Positions 1 to 5,725 of a stretch of 14,951 bases of DNA are shown in pieces (position 1 is the stretch's first letter; the number at the start of each line of letters is the position of its first letter). The notes beneath the pieces are model-generated. The model ran no database searches, was not told the DNA's origin, and saw only the letters and a program-made list of their open reading frames with translations. Origin of the DNA: Oscillibacter sp. (lineage in GTDB: Bacteria > Bacillota > Clostridia > Oscillospirales > Oscillospiraceae); assembly GCA_020025475.1 (NCBI GenBank), contig JAHHSA010000039.1, positions 1 through 14,951 on the forward strand, written 5' to 3'. The position numbers and the translations under genes are program-made.

Positions 1-18
1 GATGGTTCGAAAATAAAA

Positions 19-58
19 AATCCCGTCAGCCGATTGGACTGACGGGATTCCTTTTTTT
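19..58. terminator. Bidirectional rho-independent terminator
   Basis: A perfect 11-bp stem (19-29 with 39-49, core TCCCGTCAG / CTGACGGGA) has a 9-nt loop. A T-run at 52-58 follows it on the plus strand, and an A-run at 16-20 gives the U-tract on the minus strand. It lies directly after the stop codon of the minus-strand membrane gene (stop at 62-64), so it very likely ends that transcript. It may also end a plus-strand gene lying left of the window. Confidence 0.9.
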
Positions 59-61
59 ACA

Positions 62-826
62 TTACAGCTGCTGGACGGTGTAGTACACGGCCAGAGCGAA
101 GACCACAATAGCCAGAACCCACATGGTGTAGTAGGCCAAAGTGGTGCTGAAGAAGGCCACAATCACGCCGGCGGCGGAGAGTGCGCAGGAGACATAGACA
201 GGGAGCGAGTTGGCATTGGCTGGCAGCAGCTTGGACAGCTTCCCCCGCTTCACCAGCAGAGCGATTACAGCCATCAGCACCAGGAACACCACAGCACCAA
301 TCTTCACATACAGGCCCATGGAGACGTGGGACAGGCATTTGCTGCACACCCACAGCATCAGGAGACCTGCGCCCAAGATGGTGAGGGACAGAGCACACTC
401 CCGATCGTAGAGGGACCAGAAAATGCTCAGCAGCATCACCACGGGAACCAGAACGCAGAGGAACGTCATCGCAGCGGTGTTCAGTGCCCAGACCATTGCG
501 GTGGAAGCAGCCAAGAAAGCACCAATGCCTGTCACGAACCAGCCCCAAACCCGCTTTTTCTTATCGGTACGGAACATCACGCTCAGCACGACACCCACAG
601 CGAGCACGGCAACGCCCACGCCAAGCAGGATTTTGAAGTAGTGATCAAACCAGGCGATCTGCTGCATGGCGTCACCGTTGATATAAAAACGACGGACAAT
701 CAGAAGGTACAGCTCAGCAACACAGCTTGCCAGAAAGAACTTCATGGCACCATTCATCTGCTCGTTTTGCTTTACAGGCTTGTTTTGCTTTACAGGCTTG
801 GAGCGGTTATTGGGATTTTTCGACAT
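62..826 (-). CDS. Hypothetical multi-pass membrane protein
   Basis: I do not recognise this 254-residue protein. It starts with a hydrophilic, basic and Asn/Gln-rich tail of about 27 residues that contains KPVKQN twice in a row. Hydrophobic stretches suggesting six or seven membrane helices follow, split by short basic loops such as RTDKKKR and VKRGKLSK. This pattern suggests a cytosolic N-terminus. No catalytic, transporter or nucleotide-binding motif is visible. The ATG at 826 is supported by a perfect GGAGGT site (835-840) with an 8-nt gap and by a good promoter upstream. It is transcribed alone, away from the apbE operon, and ends at the terminator at 19-58. Calling it a real gene is secure; its function is unknown. 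It could be a small-molecule permease or a structural membrane protein, but nothing seen favours either. Confidence 0.85.
   Translation of the reverse strand: MSKNPNNRSKPVKQNKPVKQNEQMNGAMKFFLASCVAELYLLIVRRFYINGDAMQQIAWFDHYFKILLGVGVAVLAVGVVLSVMFRTDKKKRVWGWFVTGIGAFLAASTAMVWALNTAAMTFLCVLVPVVMLLSIFWSLYDRECALSLTILGAGLLMLWVCSKCLSHVSMGLYVKIGAVVFLVLMAVIALLVKRGKLSKLLPANANSLPVYVSCALSAAGVIVAFFSTTLAYYTMWVLAIVVFALAVYYTVQQL
764..799 (-). repeat. Two perfect 18-bp tandem copies inside the membrane gene
   Basis: The 18-bp unit GTTTTGCTTTACAGGCTT (plus strand) occurs twice without a gap, at 764-781 and 782-799. On the coding (minus) strand it encodes KPVKQN twice near the N-terminus. The copies are identical and an exact multiple of three long, so gain or loss of a copy keeps the reading frame. 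Confidence 0.9.
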
Positions 827-898
827 ATATCGTGACCTCCAACGGGTTAATTCATGTGAAAAGCGGCAGAAAAAACAGGGCCGCTGACATACCTAAGT

Positions 899-927
899 AG
901 TATAGCAGACTTGAAATGTGTTTGCAA
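899..927 (-). promoter_or_regulatory. Sigma-A-type promoter for the minus-strand membrane gene
   Basis: Read on the minus strand, TTGCAA (922-927) and TATACT (899-904) are separated by exactly 17 nt. This is near consensus for a housekeeping promoter. It would start transcription about 65-70 nt upstream of the ATG at 826. No other good -35/-10 pair was seen in this direction. Confidence 0.7.
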
Positions 928-1053
928 GAAGAAGATATGCCCGGTGACATAATTTTTTGGAAAAGAAGGAAAAATGCGCAATAAAGCCGTTGAAAAACAG
1001 AGAATTTTAAAATGTTGCACAGACAGCGACGGGGGTGAAAGCCGGATTTTCGG

Positions 1054-1082
1054 TTGTGAAGCGGGCCGGGGAGTGATATACT
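1054..1082 (+). promoter_or_regulatory. Sigma-A-type promoter for the apbE operon
   Basis: TTGTGA (1054-1059) and TATACT (1077-1082) are 17 nt apart, about 50 nt before the apbE start. The rest of the divergent intergenic region (827-1134) shows no further gene, riboswitch-like fold or strong palindrome. The two promoters face away from each other with roughly 125 nt between their -35 boxes. Confidence 0.65.
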
Positions 1083-1134
1083 GTTTCATTATAAAATTTC
1101 CGATCACACAGAATGATCTACGATGAGGTACAAT

Positions 1135-2178
1135 ATGAGAAAAATCACGGCCGTATTTCTGACGGTTTTCATGATGGGGGTCCTGAGTGCCTGCGGCAGC
1201 AGAGCAGAGGAGCCGGCCAGCCGACAGATTTATGCGATGGACACGGTGATGATGGTCAACGCCTACGGAAAGAGCGGCGAGGCTGCCGTGGAGGAGACGG
1301 AGCAGACGCTCTACCAGTTGGAGGCCCTGCTCTCCCGCACACAGGAGAAGAGCCAGGTGTCGGCCCTGAATCGCTCCGCCGGTGAGCCGGTGGAGCTGGA
1401 TGAAGAGCTGGAGCAGCTGATTGAGACGGCGGCAGATTACACCCATGCCACCGGCGGCGCCTTTGACATCACCATTGCGCCGGTGGCGGATGCCTGGGGC
1501 TTTACTACGGACCACCAACGGGTGCCAAATCAGGCAGAGCTGCAGGCTCTGCTGGAGCGGGTGGGCATGGAGCATGTGCATTTGAAGAACGGAACAGGCA
1601 TGGTGGACGCCGGGACGGAGATTGACCTGGGTGGTATTGCCAAGGGCTATGCCTCCGACCGCGTGGCGCAAATCTACGCTGCCAACGACGTTCCCCGCGG
1701 TATGGTGTATCTGGGCGGCAATGTGCTGGCCTGGGGCGACCGGCCGGACGGCACTCCCTGGCGAGTGGGCATTCAGGACCCGGCCGCGCCGGAAAATCCG
1801 GAAGCGCTGGTGGGGGTTTTGCAGCTGAGGGACGCATTTGCCATTACCTCTGGCGGCTATCAGCGCTTTTTTGAAGAAAACGGGAAACGCTATCACCATA
1901 TTTTGAATCCGGAGACTGGCTGCCCGGCAGAGAGCGGCCTTACCTCCGTTACGGTGGTGGCGGACAAGACCGATGGCAACGGCACCATGTGCGATGCCCT
2001 CTCCACGGCGCTGTTCATCATGGGAGAGGAGCGCGCACTGGATTATTGGCGTGCCCACGCCGGGGCGTTCGACCTGGTTCTTGTCACGAAGGATGGCCGC
2101 GTTGTGGTCACAGAGGGACTGGCGGGCCGCTTTACCGCCGCTGAGGGGGGCGCGTACAGCTATGAAACGGTTTCCTGA
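1135..2178 (+). CDS. apbE: FAD:protein FMN transferase (ApbE lipoprotein)
   Basis: ApbE uses FAD to attach FMN covalently to Thr/Ser of extracytosolic proteins, with Mg2+ as cofactor. The 347-residue protein starts with a lipoprotein signal: basic start, hydrophobic core and lipobox LSAC with Cys20, so it is predicted to be anchored on the outer face of the membrane. Family motifs follow in order: MDTVM (35-39), DLGGIAKGYASD (164-175), GGNVLAWG (194-201), ITSGGYQRFFE (237-247), YHHILNPETG (253-262) and the Mg2+-site motif DALSTALF (287-294). An in-frame ATG lies at 1123, but the one at 1135 fits better, being 6 nt after TGAGG and leading straight into the signal peptide. It is the first gene of a four-gene operon and overlaps the next gene by 17 nt. 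None of the window's proteins shows the usual SGA(T/S) target motif, so its substrate is probably encoded elsewhere. Confidence 0.96.
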   Translation: MRKITAVFLTVFMMGVLSACGSRAEEPASRQIYAMDTVMMVNAYGKSGEAAVEETEQTLYQLEALLSRTQEKSQVSALNRSAGEPVELDEELEQLIETAADYTHATGGAFDITIAPVADAWGFTTDHQRVPNQAELQALLERVGMEHVHLKNGTGMVDAGTEIDLGGIAKGYASDRVAQIYAANDVPRGMVYLGGNVLAWGDRPDGTPWRVGIQDPAAPENPEALVGVLQLRDAFAITSGGYQRFFEENGKRYHHILNPETGCPAESGLTSVTVVADKTDGNGTMCDALSTALFIMGEERALDYWRAHAGAFDLVLVTKDGRVVVTEGLAGRFTAAEGGAYSYETVS

Positions 2179-2560
2179 GCTGAAGCCCAACGGTTGGGAT
2201 ATGATGGTTTTGGCTGTTGTGGTGGTCCTGGGAATTGTCTTGTCCCTGGGGTGGATGTCAGCGGAGACAGACCGCCTGACGGCGAAGATCTCCGTGGACG
2301 GCGTAGAGACGGAGGCGGTGAATCTGCCCCAGCTCCGCCAGGAAGAGGAGCGAACCATCCAGGCCAACGGCTATACCTTATATTTGGTCCTCTCACAGAA
2401 GGGGGTCCAGGTGCGGGAGTCCGACTGCCCCACACAGGACTGTGTTCACACCGGGATCATCACCCGTGCAGGACAGAGCATCGTCTGTCTCCCGGCCCGG
2501 GTAACGGTGCAGCTGCAGGGAACTGTGGCGGAGGACGGCGTGGACGCCGTTCTGGGATAA
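2162..2560 (+). CDS. NusG domain II-containing membrane-anchored protein (EetA-like)
   Basis: A 132-residue protein with a short basic N-terminus, one membrane helix (about 14-32) and a small extracytosolic beta-rich domain. The signature SDCPTQDCVHTG (87-98) followed by IVCLP (107-111) is typical of stand-alone NusG-domain-II proteins of Firmicutes. It includes three cysteines (89, 94, 109). This is not the transcription factor NusG: there is no NGN domain and the domain is exported. The family includes EetA of the Listeria flavin-based extracellular electron transfer locus, where its exact role is unclear. The ATG at 2162 lies inside the end of apbE, with a G-rich ribosome site 11 nt upstream, so translation is probably coupled. 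The frame is open further upstream inside apbE, but the apbE motifs show which frame is coding there. Family call is firm; a redox role is inference. Confidence 0.88.
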   Translation: MKRFPELKPNGWDMMVLAVVVVLGIVLSLGWMSAETDRLTAKISVDGVETEAVNLPQLRQEEERTIQANGYTLYLVLSQKGVQVRESDCPTQDCVHTGIITRAGQSIVCLPARVTVQLQGTVAEDGVDAVLG

Positions 2561-2572
2561 GGGAGGGACCGT

Positions 2573-3088
2573 ATGAAATTGACGACGAAACAGCTGACCC
2601 TCTGCGCCATGCTGACGGCGATGGCCCTGGCACTCTCCTACGTGGAGAATTTCCTGCCCCTGTCTCTGGCCATTCCCATTCCCGGCATCAAGCTTGGCCT
2701 TGCAAATATTGTCACGGTGTTCGCCCTCTATGCCCTTGGCCCTGGGCAGGCGCTGTTGATTCTGCTGGCCCGGAGCCTGCTGGGTGCTGTGTTTGCGGGA
2801 AACATGAATGCGTTGATTTTCTCCCTGCTGGGCGGGCTGGCTGCCTTGGCGGTGGAGATTTTCCTCAGCCGTCTGCCCAGACTGTCCATCTACGGCGTTT
2901 CTGTAGGTGGAGCCGCTTCACACAACTGCGGTCAGGTGGCAGCAGCGGTACTGACTCTGGGGAATACGGCTCCCCTCTATTATCTGCCTGTTTTGCTGTG
3001 GGTCTCCGGATTCACCGGGGCTTTGACAGGCCTGCTGGCTGCCGGCCTGTTCCGGTGTCTGGCCCATACCAATCTGATGAAGGAGTGA
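2573..3088 (+). CDS. Gx transporter family membrane protein (EetB-like)
   Basis: A 171-residue, very hydrophobic protein with about five or six membrane helices. Hallmarks of the Gx / Hpre_diP_synt_I family are PGIKLGLANI (37-46), the ARSLLGAVFAG stretch (66-76) and SHNCGQ (116-121). The family resembles the S components of ECF transporters. It is often annotated as heptaprenyl diphosphate synthase component I, but no prenyltransferase partner is present here. In Listeria the homologous pair EetA/EetB accompanies the ApbE-type FmnB in the extracellular electron transfer locus, which is the same gene company as here. The ATG at 2573 follows a GGGAGGG site, 12 nt after the previous stop. The substrate, if it is a transporter, is unknown. 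Confidence 0.88.
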   Translation: MKLTTKQLTLCAMLTAMALALSYVENFLPLSLAIPIPGIKLGLANIVTVFALYALGPGQALLILLARSLLGAVFAGNMNALIFSLLGGLAALAVEIFLSRLPRLSIYGVSVGGAASHNCGQVAAAVLTLGNTAPLYYLPVLLWVSGFTGALTGLLAAGLFRCLAHTNLMKE

Positions 3089-3092
3089 GACC

Positions 3093-4157
3093 ATGGATTC
3101 CAGAGAGAGCAAGAAAGATGAGATCATTCTCCGGCAGCTGGATCTGATCCGCACGATGTCGGAGCGCAATCTCCGCTCCATGAGCGGGGATTTTTGGGGC
3201 GGGCCGCTGCGTTCGTCAGAGCCGAAGGCACCGGAGCAGCCAGTCAAACCAATTCAGCCGGAGAACGGGAACACCCCGCAAAAGAAGCACCAGGAAGAAC
3301 AGGGCCCCTCGGCACAGGAAGCGGAGGTTCCGCCGCCGGAGAAGCTGGAAGACCTGCTTGCGGAGCTGGACGGCTACGTGGGTCTCCAGGCGGTGAAGCA
3401 GGAAGTCCGGTCACTGGTCAATCTTGTGAAGATTCATCAGATGCGCCGGGAACAGGGCCTGCCCACTCCGGAGCTGTCTTTACACATGGTGTTCTCCGGG
3501 AATCCTGGCACCGGCAAGACCACCATTGCCCGTCTGATGGCCCGGATCTACCACAGCCTTGGTATTTTGTCCAAGGGACAGCTGGTGGAAGTGGACCGCA
3601 GCGGTCTGGTGGCGGGGTATGTAGGTCAGACGGCCCTGAAGACGTCCAAGGTGCTGGACTCAGCACTGGGCGGCGTGCTGTTTGTGGATGAGGCCTACGC
3701 CCTCAACGGAGGCGGTGAAAACGACTTCGGACAGGAGGCTATTGACACCATCCTCAAGGCAATGGAGGACCACCGGGACGATCTGGTGGTGATCGTGGCG
3801 GGCTACGATGACCTGATGGACCGGTTCATTCACTCCAATCCTGGACTGGAATCCCGGTTCAACCGCTTTTTGCACTTTGAGGACTATTCCATCGAGGAGA
3901 TGATGGAGATGTTCCGGATGCGGTGCAAGAAGGGCTGCTATACCGCTGACGAGGAGGCACAGCGGCAGATGCGTCTGCTGCTGGCAGAGAAGAATGTGAA
4001 CCCCCGCACCTTTGGCAATGGCCGTGGTGTGCGGAATCTCTTTGAGAAGCTGCTGGTGCGGCAGGCTGATCGACTGGCCGGGATGGAGACCGTTACCAGG
4101 GAGGATCTCATGGTATTGACGGCGGCAGATGTCCAGTCCCTGCGGGAGCAGGAGTGA
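3093..4157 (+). CDS. AAA+ ATPase of the CbbX/SpoVK type
   Basis: This 354-residue cytosolic ATPase has an N-terminal coiled or charged segment (1-35), a Pro/Glu/Gln-rich linker (about 40-83) and one AAA+ module. Visible are Walker A GNPGTGKTT (136-144), Walker B VLFVDEAYAL (195-204), a sensor 1 region VVIVAGY (232-238), the NPGLESRF arginine finger (Arg255) and sensor 2 GRGVRN (310-315). All catalytic residues look intact. Relatives include the Rubisco activase CbbX, the sporulation protein SpoVK and EccA of type VII secretion. They are ring-forming remodelling ATPases, but no Rubisco, sporulation or ESX gene is nearby. The ATG at 3093 lies 4 nt after the previous stop and has an AAGGAG site (3080-3085), so it belongs to the apbE operon. 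Its client is unknown; remodelling of a protein linked to the operon is a guess. Confidence 0.92.
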   Translation: MDSRESKKDEIILRQLDLIRTMSERNLRSMSGDFWGGPLRSSEPKAPEQPVKPIQPENGNTPQKKHQEEQGPSAQEAEVPPPEKLEDLLAELDGYVGLQAVKQEVRSLVNLVKIHQMRREQGLPTPELSLHMVFSGNPGTGKTTIARLMARIYHSLGILSKGQLVEVDRSGLVAGYVGQTALKTSKVLDSALGGVLFVDEAYALNGGGENDFGQEAIDTILKAMEDHRDDLVVIVAGYDDLMDRFIHSNPGLESRFNRFLHFEDYSIEEMMEMFRMRCKKGCYTADEEAQRQMRLLLAEKNVNPRTFGNGRGVRNLFEKLLVRQADRLAGMETVTREDLMVLTAADVQSLREQE

Positions 4158-4207
4158 GGGCTGGTGCGGCACTGACCGTTTACAAGTCGTTCAGAAGCAT
4201 ATGAAAC

Positions 4208-4253
4208 AGGAGGATTCCGGGCGAAAAGCTGGAATCCTCCTTGCAATCTTTTT
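4208..4253 (+). terminator. Terminator after the apbE-AAA+ operon
   Basis: A perfect 11-bp stem (AGGAGGATTCC at 4208-4218 with 4231-4241) has a 12-nt loop. The T-run (4249-4253) comes 7 nt after the stem, separated by TGCAATC, so termination may be only partial. It lies about 50 nt after the AAA+ stop codon. Confidence 0.65.
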
Positions 4254-4269
4254 GGTGATCAGATACCAT
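4241..4269 (+). promoter_or_regulatory. Candidate promoter for the LysR-type gene
   Basis: TTGCAA (4241-4246) and TACCAT (4264-4269) are 17 nt apart. The -35 box overlaps the end of the preceding terminator stem. An AT-rich stretch (4269-4290) follows and offers other possible -10 boxes. This is a moderate match, about 80 nt upstream of the LysR start. Confidence 0.4.
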
Positions 4270-4308
4270 AGTATTTATATTACGACATTACGACGAATCA
4301 GGTCTGCG

Positions 4309-4329
4309 CATTCTGCCTGTGGCAGAATG
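4309..4329 (+). promoter_or_regulatory. Perfect palindrome just upstream of the LysR ribosome site
   Basis: CATTCTGCC (4309-4317), spacer TGT, then GGCAGAATG (4321-4329) form a 9-bp dyad about 20 nt before the start codon. It could be an operator for self-repression by the LysR protein or an mRNA hairpin next to the Shine-Dalgarno site (AAGGAGGAA). A second GGGCAGATG copy directly downstream (from 4331) could pair with the same left arm instead. It lacks a U-tract, so it is not a terminator. Confidence 0.5.
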
Positions 4330-4349
4330 GGGCAGATGAAGGAGGAACC

Positions 4350-5231
4350 ATGAATATTCGAAAACTGGAGGCATTTGTGCGGGCGGTAGAGCTGGGCAGC
4401 CTCTCCAAGGCGGCGGAAGAGCTGGGGTACACCCAGTCCGGCATCAGCCACATGATGCAGTCTCTGGAGGACGAGATTGGCTTTCCTCTGATGATCCGTA
4501 CCTCGGCAGGCATCTCTCCCAACAGTGAGGGAGATCTTCTGCTGCCATCCATCCGGCAGCTGCTGAGTACAAACGAGGCTCTGGAGCAGTACATTGCTCA
4601 GATCAAGGGCGCAGACACCGGACGAATCCGCATTGCGTCCTATGCCAGTGTAGCCACCTACTGGATGCCGGATATCATCCGGGACTTTCAACAGGATTAC
4701 CCCAATGTGGAAGTCCACATTACCGAGGCGGGTTCTGATATCATCGAGGGTATCATGGAGCGGCGGGAGGCGGATTTGTGCCTGTACGCCGGCGGCGAGG
4801 ACCGGGAGTTTGAGTGGATTCCCCTCTGTCAGGATCAGCTGATGGCGCTGGTGCCGCCGCACCACCCCCTGGCCCAGCGGGATGCGGTTCCGCTCAACGC
4901 CTTCCTGGAAGAGCAGTTCATTATGCCTATGCCTGGCTATGACGGGGAGGTTCACACCATCCTGGACAAGCTGGAGCACTGGCCCAACATTCTGTTTTCG
5001 GCGTGCAGTGACTACGCCATCATCAACATGGTCACAAAAGGCCTGGGTGTCTCCATTCTACCGGAGCTGCTGCTGCGCAATTACAAAAACGAAGCGGTAG
5101 CGCTGCCTATGGACCCGCCGCAGTATCGCATGCTGGGGATGGGTGTGCCCCAGGTAAAAACCGCTCCGCCGGTTACGAAGAACTTTATGCGCTACGTGCA
5201 GGCATATGTCCGCCGATTGGAAAATAGCTGA
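4350..5231 (+). CDS. LysR-type transcriptional regulator
   Basis: A 293-residue DNA-binding regulator of standard LysR length. The N-terminal winged helix-turn-helix (about 1-60) shows the family pattern LEAFVRAVELGSLSKAAEEL, then TQSGISHMMQSLEDEIG. A linker helix follows, and the ligand-binding domain (about 90-290) has the typical opening GRIRIASYASVATYWMP and later the MVTKGLGVSILPELL segment. The ATG at 4350 is preceded by AAGGAGGAA. It is a single-gene unit between the apbE operon and the antiporter operon, in the same direction as both and bounded by terminators. The effector is not readable from the sequence. Both neighbouring operons are candidate targets; position alone slightly favours the downstream one. 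It could instead regulate distant genes. Confidence 0.95.
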   Translation: MNIRKLEAFVRAVELGSLSKAAEELGYTQSGISHMMQSLEDEIGFPLMIRTSAGISPNSEGDLLLPSIRQLLSTNEALEQYIAQIKGADTGRIRIASYASVATYWMPDIIRDFQQDYPNVEVHITEAGSDIIEGIMERREADLCLYAGGEDREFEWIPLCQDQLMALVPPHHPLAQRDAVPLNAFLEEQFIMPMPGYDGEVHTILDKLEHWPNILFSACSDYAIINMVTKGLGVSILPELLLRNYKNEAVALPMDPPQYRMLGMGVPQVKTAPPVTKNFMRYVQAYVRRLENS

Positions 5232-5237
5232 AAGAAG

Positions 5238-5266
5238 AAAGCCCCTCCCACCGGGAGGAGCTTTTT
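5238..5266. terminator. Terminator after the LysR-type gene
   Basis: AAAGCCCCTCCC (5238-5249) pairs with GGGAGGAGCTTT (5253-5264), with one internal mismatch (C5243 with A5259) and a 3-nt loop. Ts follow at 5262-5266. The matching A-run on the left would let it act on the minus strand too. It begins 7 nt after the LysR stop codon. Confidence 0.8.
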
Positions 5267-5354
5267 CGCGGCCTGTACTGGGGAAACTGCGCTGGCAGAC
5301 CTCCAAAAAAGAACTCCCTTTTTCGCAGGATAGTCATTTTTTTCACATTTTTTG

Positions 5355-5384
5355 TTGACGAAGTGCGGTTTCATCCGTTAGTAT
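5355..5384 (+). promoter_or_regulatory. Promoter of the seven-gene antiporter operon
   Basis: TTGACG (5355-5360) and TAGTAT (5379-5384) are 18 nt apart, within an AT-rich region that has T-runs just upstream (5337-5353). Transcription would start near 5391, giving a leader of about 70 nt before the first gene. No other good promoter was seen before the later genes, whose gaps are short, so the seven genes are probably co-transcribed. Confidence 0.65.
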
Positions 5385-5415
5385 AAAATAGATAGCATCA
5401 AAACTTGGATAGAGA

Positions 5416-5444
5416 TTTGCCGATGGCCGAAGGCTGTGGGCAAA
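5416..5444 (+). promoter_or_regulatory. Leader hairpin just before the first antiporter-operon gene
   Basis: TTTGCC (5416-5421) pairs with GGCAAA (5439-5444). Inside, after one G-G mismatch, A-U, U-G and G-U pairs lead to an inner GCC/GGC stem closed by a GAA loop. The hairpin ends right before the G-rich ribosome site (5445-5456) of the GTG start at 5462. It could influence translation or mRNA stability. It is only moderately stable and could be chance. Confidence 0.4.
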
Positions 5445-5461
5445 GGAAGGGAGGGGACACA

Positions 5462-5725
5462 GTGGCTGTCCTGGAAATGATATTGCTGATTCTGGTGCCG
5501 GCCAGTGCCGCCGGAATCCTGTTCAGCAGCAGCGTGCGCACGGCGGTTGGGAGCTATATGGTGTTTTCTCTTCTGCTGGCCATTCTCTGGTGGCCCATTT
5601 ACGGCTTACGGCTGGCATTAACCGAGTTGGGCGTAGGCATGGTGGTTACCGGCCTGCTGCTGCACTACACCCTCCACAGACTCCGGGGGGAGAAGGGAGA
5701 GCAGAATGGATCAGAAGAAATGTAA
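5462..5725 (+). CDS. MbhD / MrpA C-terminal-like subunit (DUF4040 type)
   Basis: An 87-residue membrane protein with about three helices. The motif LALTELGVG (51-59) matches the ALTE..VG signature of DUF4040/MbhD, the small subunit that equals part of the MrpA C-terminus in Mrp antiporters and membrane-bound hydrogenases. The Asp usually found before ALTE (DxALTE) is Arg50-Leu51 here, so this copy is divergent; Glu55 is kept. I chose the GTG at 5462 because a strong GGAGGGG site lies about 6 nt before it and the helix begins at once. An in-frame TTG at 5405 has no such site. It is the first gene of the operon and overlaps the next gene by 20 nt. It probably forms part of the membrane arm next to the antiporter subunits. 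Family call is moderately sure. Confidence 0.75.
   Translation: MAVLEMILLILVPASAAGILFSSSVRTAVGSYMVFSLLLAILWWPIYGLRLALTELGVGMVVTGLLLHYTLHRLRGEKGEQNGSEEM

Noticed and set aside
827..1134. FMN riboswitch or other structured leader upstream of apbE
   Set aside because: The predicted promoter leaves only about 45 nt of leader, and no conserved riboswitch core was seen. Only the two promoters are supported.
847..2367. Long minus-strand open frame of 506 codons opposite apbE and the NusG-II gene
   Set aside because: The plus strand holds recognisable ApbE and NusG-II motifs. The antisense product is rich in Arg, His, Gln and Ser with no domain, and it shows no ribosome site. It is a G+C-driven shadow.
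2162..2560. Annotation as transcription elongation factor NusG
   Set aside because: There is no NGN domain. A single N-terminal membrane helix places the domain outside the cytosol, and the cysteine pattern is that of stand-alone NusG-II proteins.
2573..3088. Annotation as heptaprenyl diphosphate synthase component I
   Set aside because: The family name is historical. There is no catalytic prenyltransferase partner nearby, and the gene company (apbE, NusG-II) fits an EetB-like membrane protein better.
3093..4157. Rubisco activase CbbX role for the AAA+ ATPase
   Set aside because: Sequence type matches, but no Rubisco gene is in the window. The name would overstate what is known.
5294..5299. 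GGCAGA half-site upstream of the antiporter promoter, similar to the LysR leader palindrome
   Set aside because: Six bases only, with no matching second arm. Such matches are expected by chance in this base composition.
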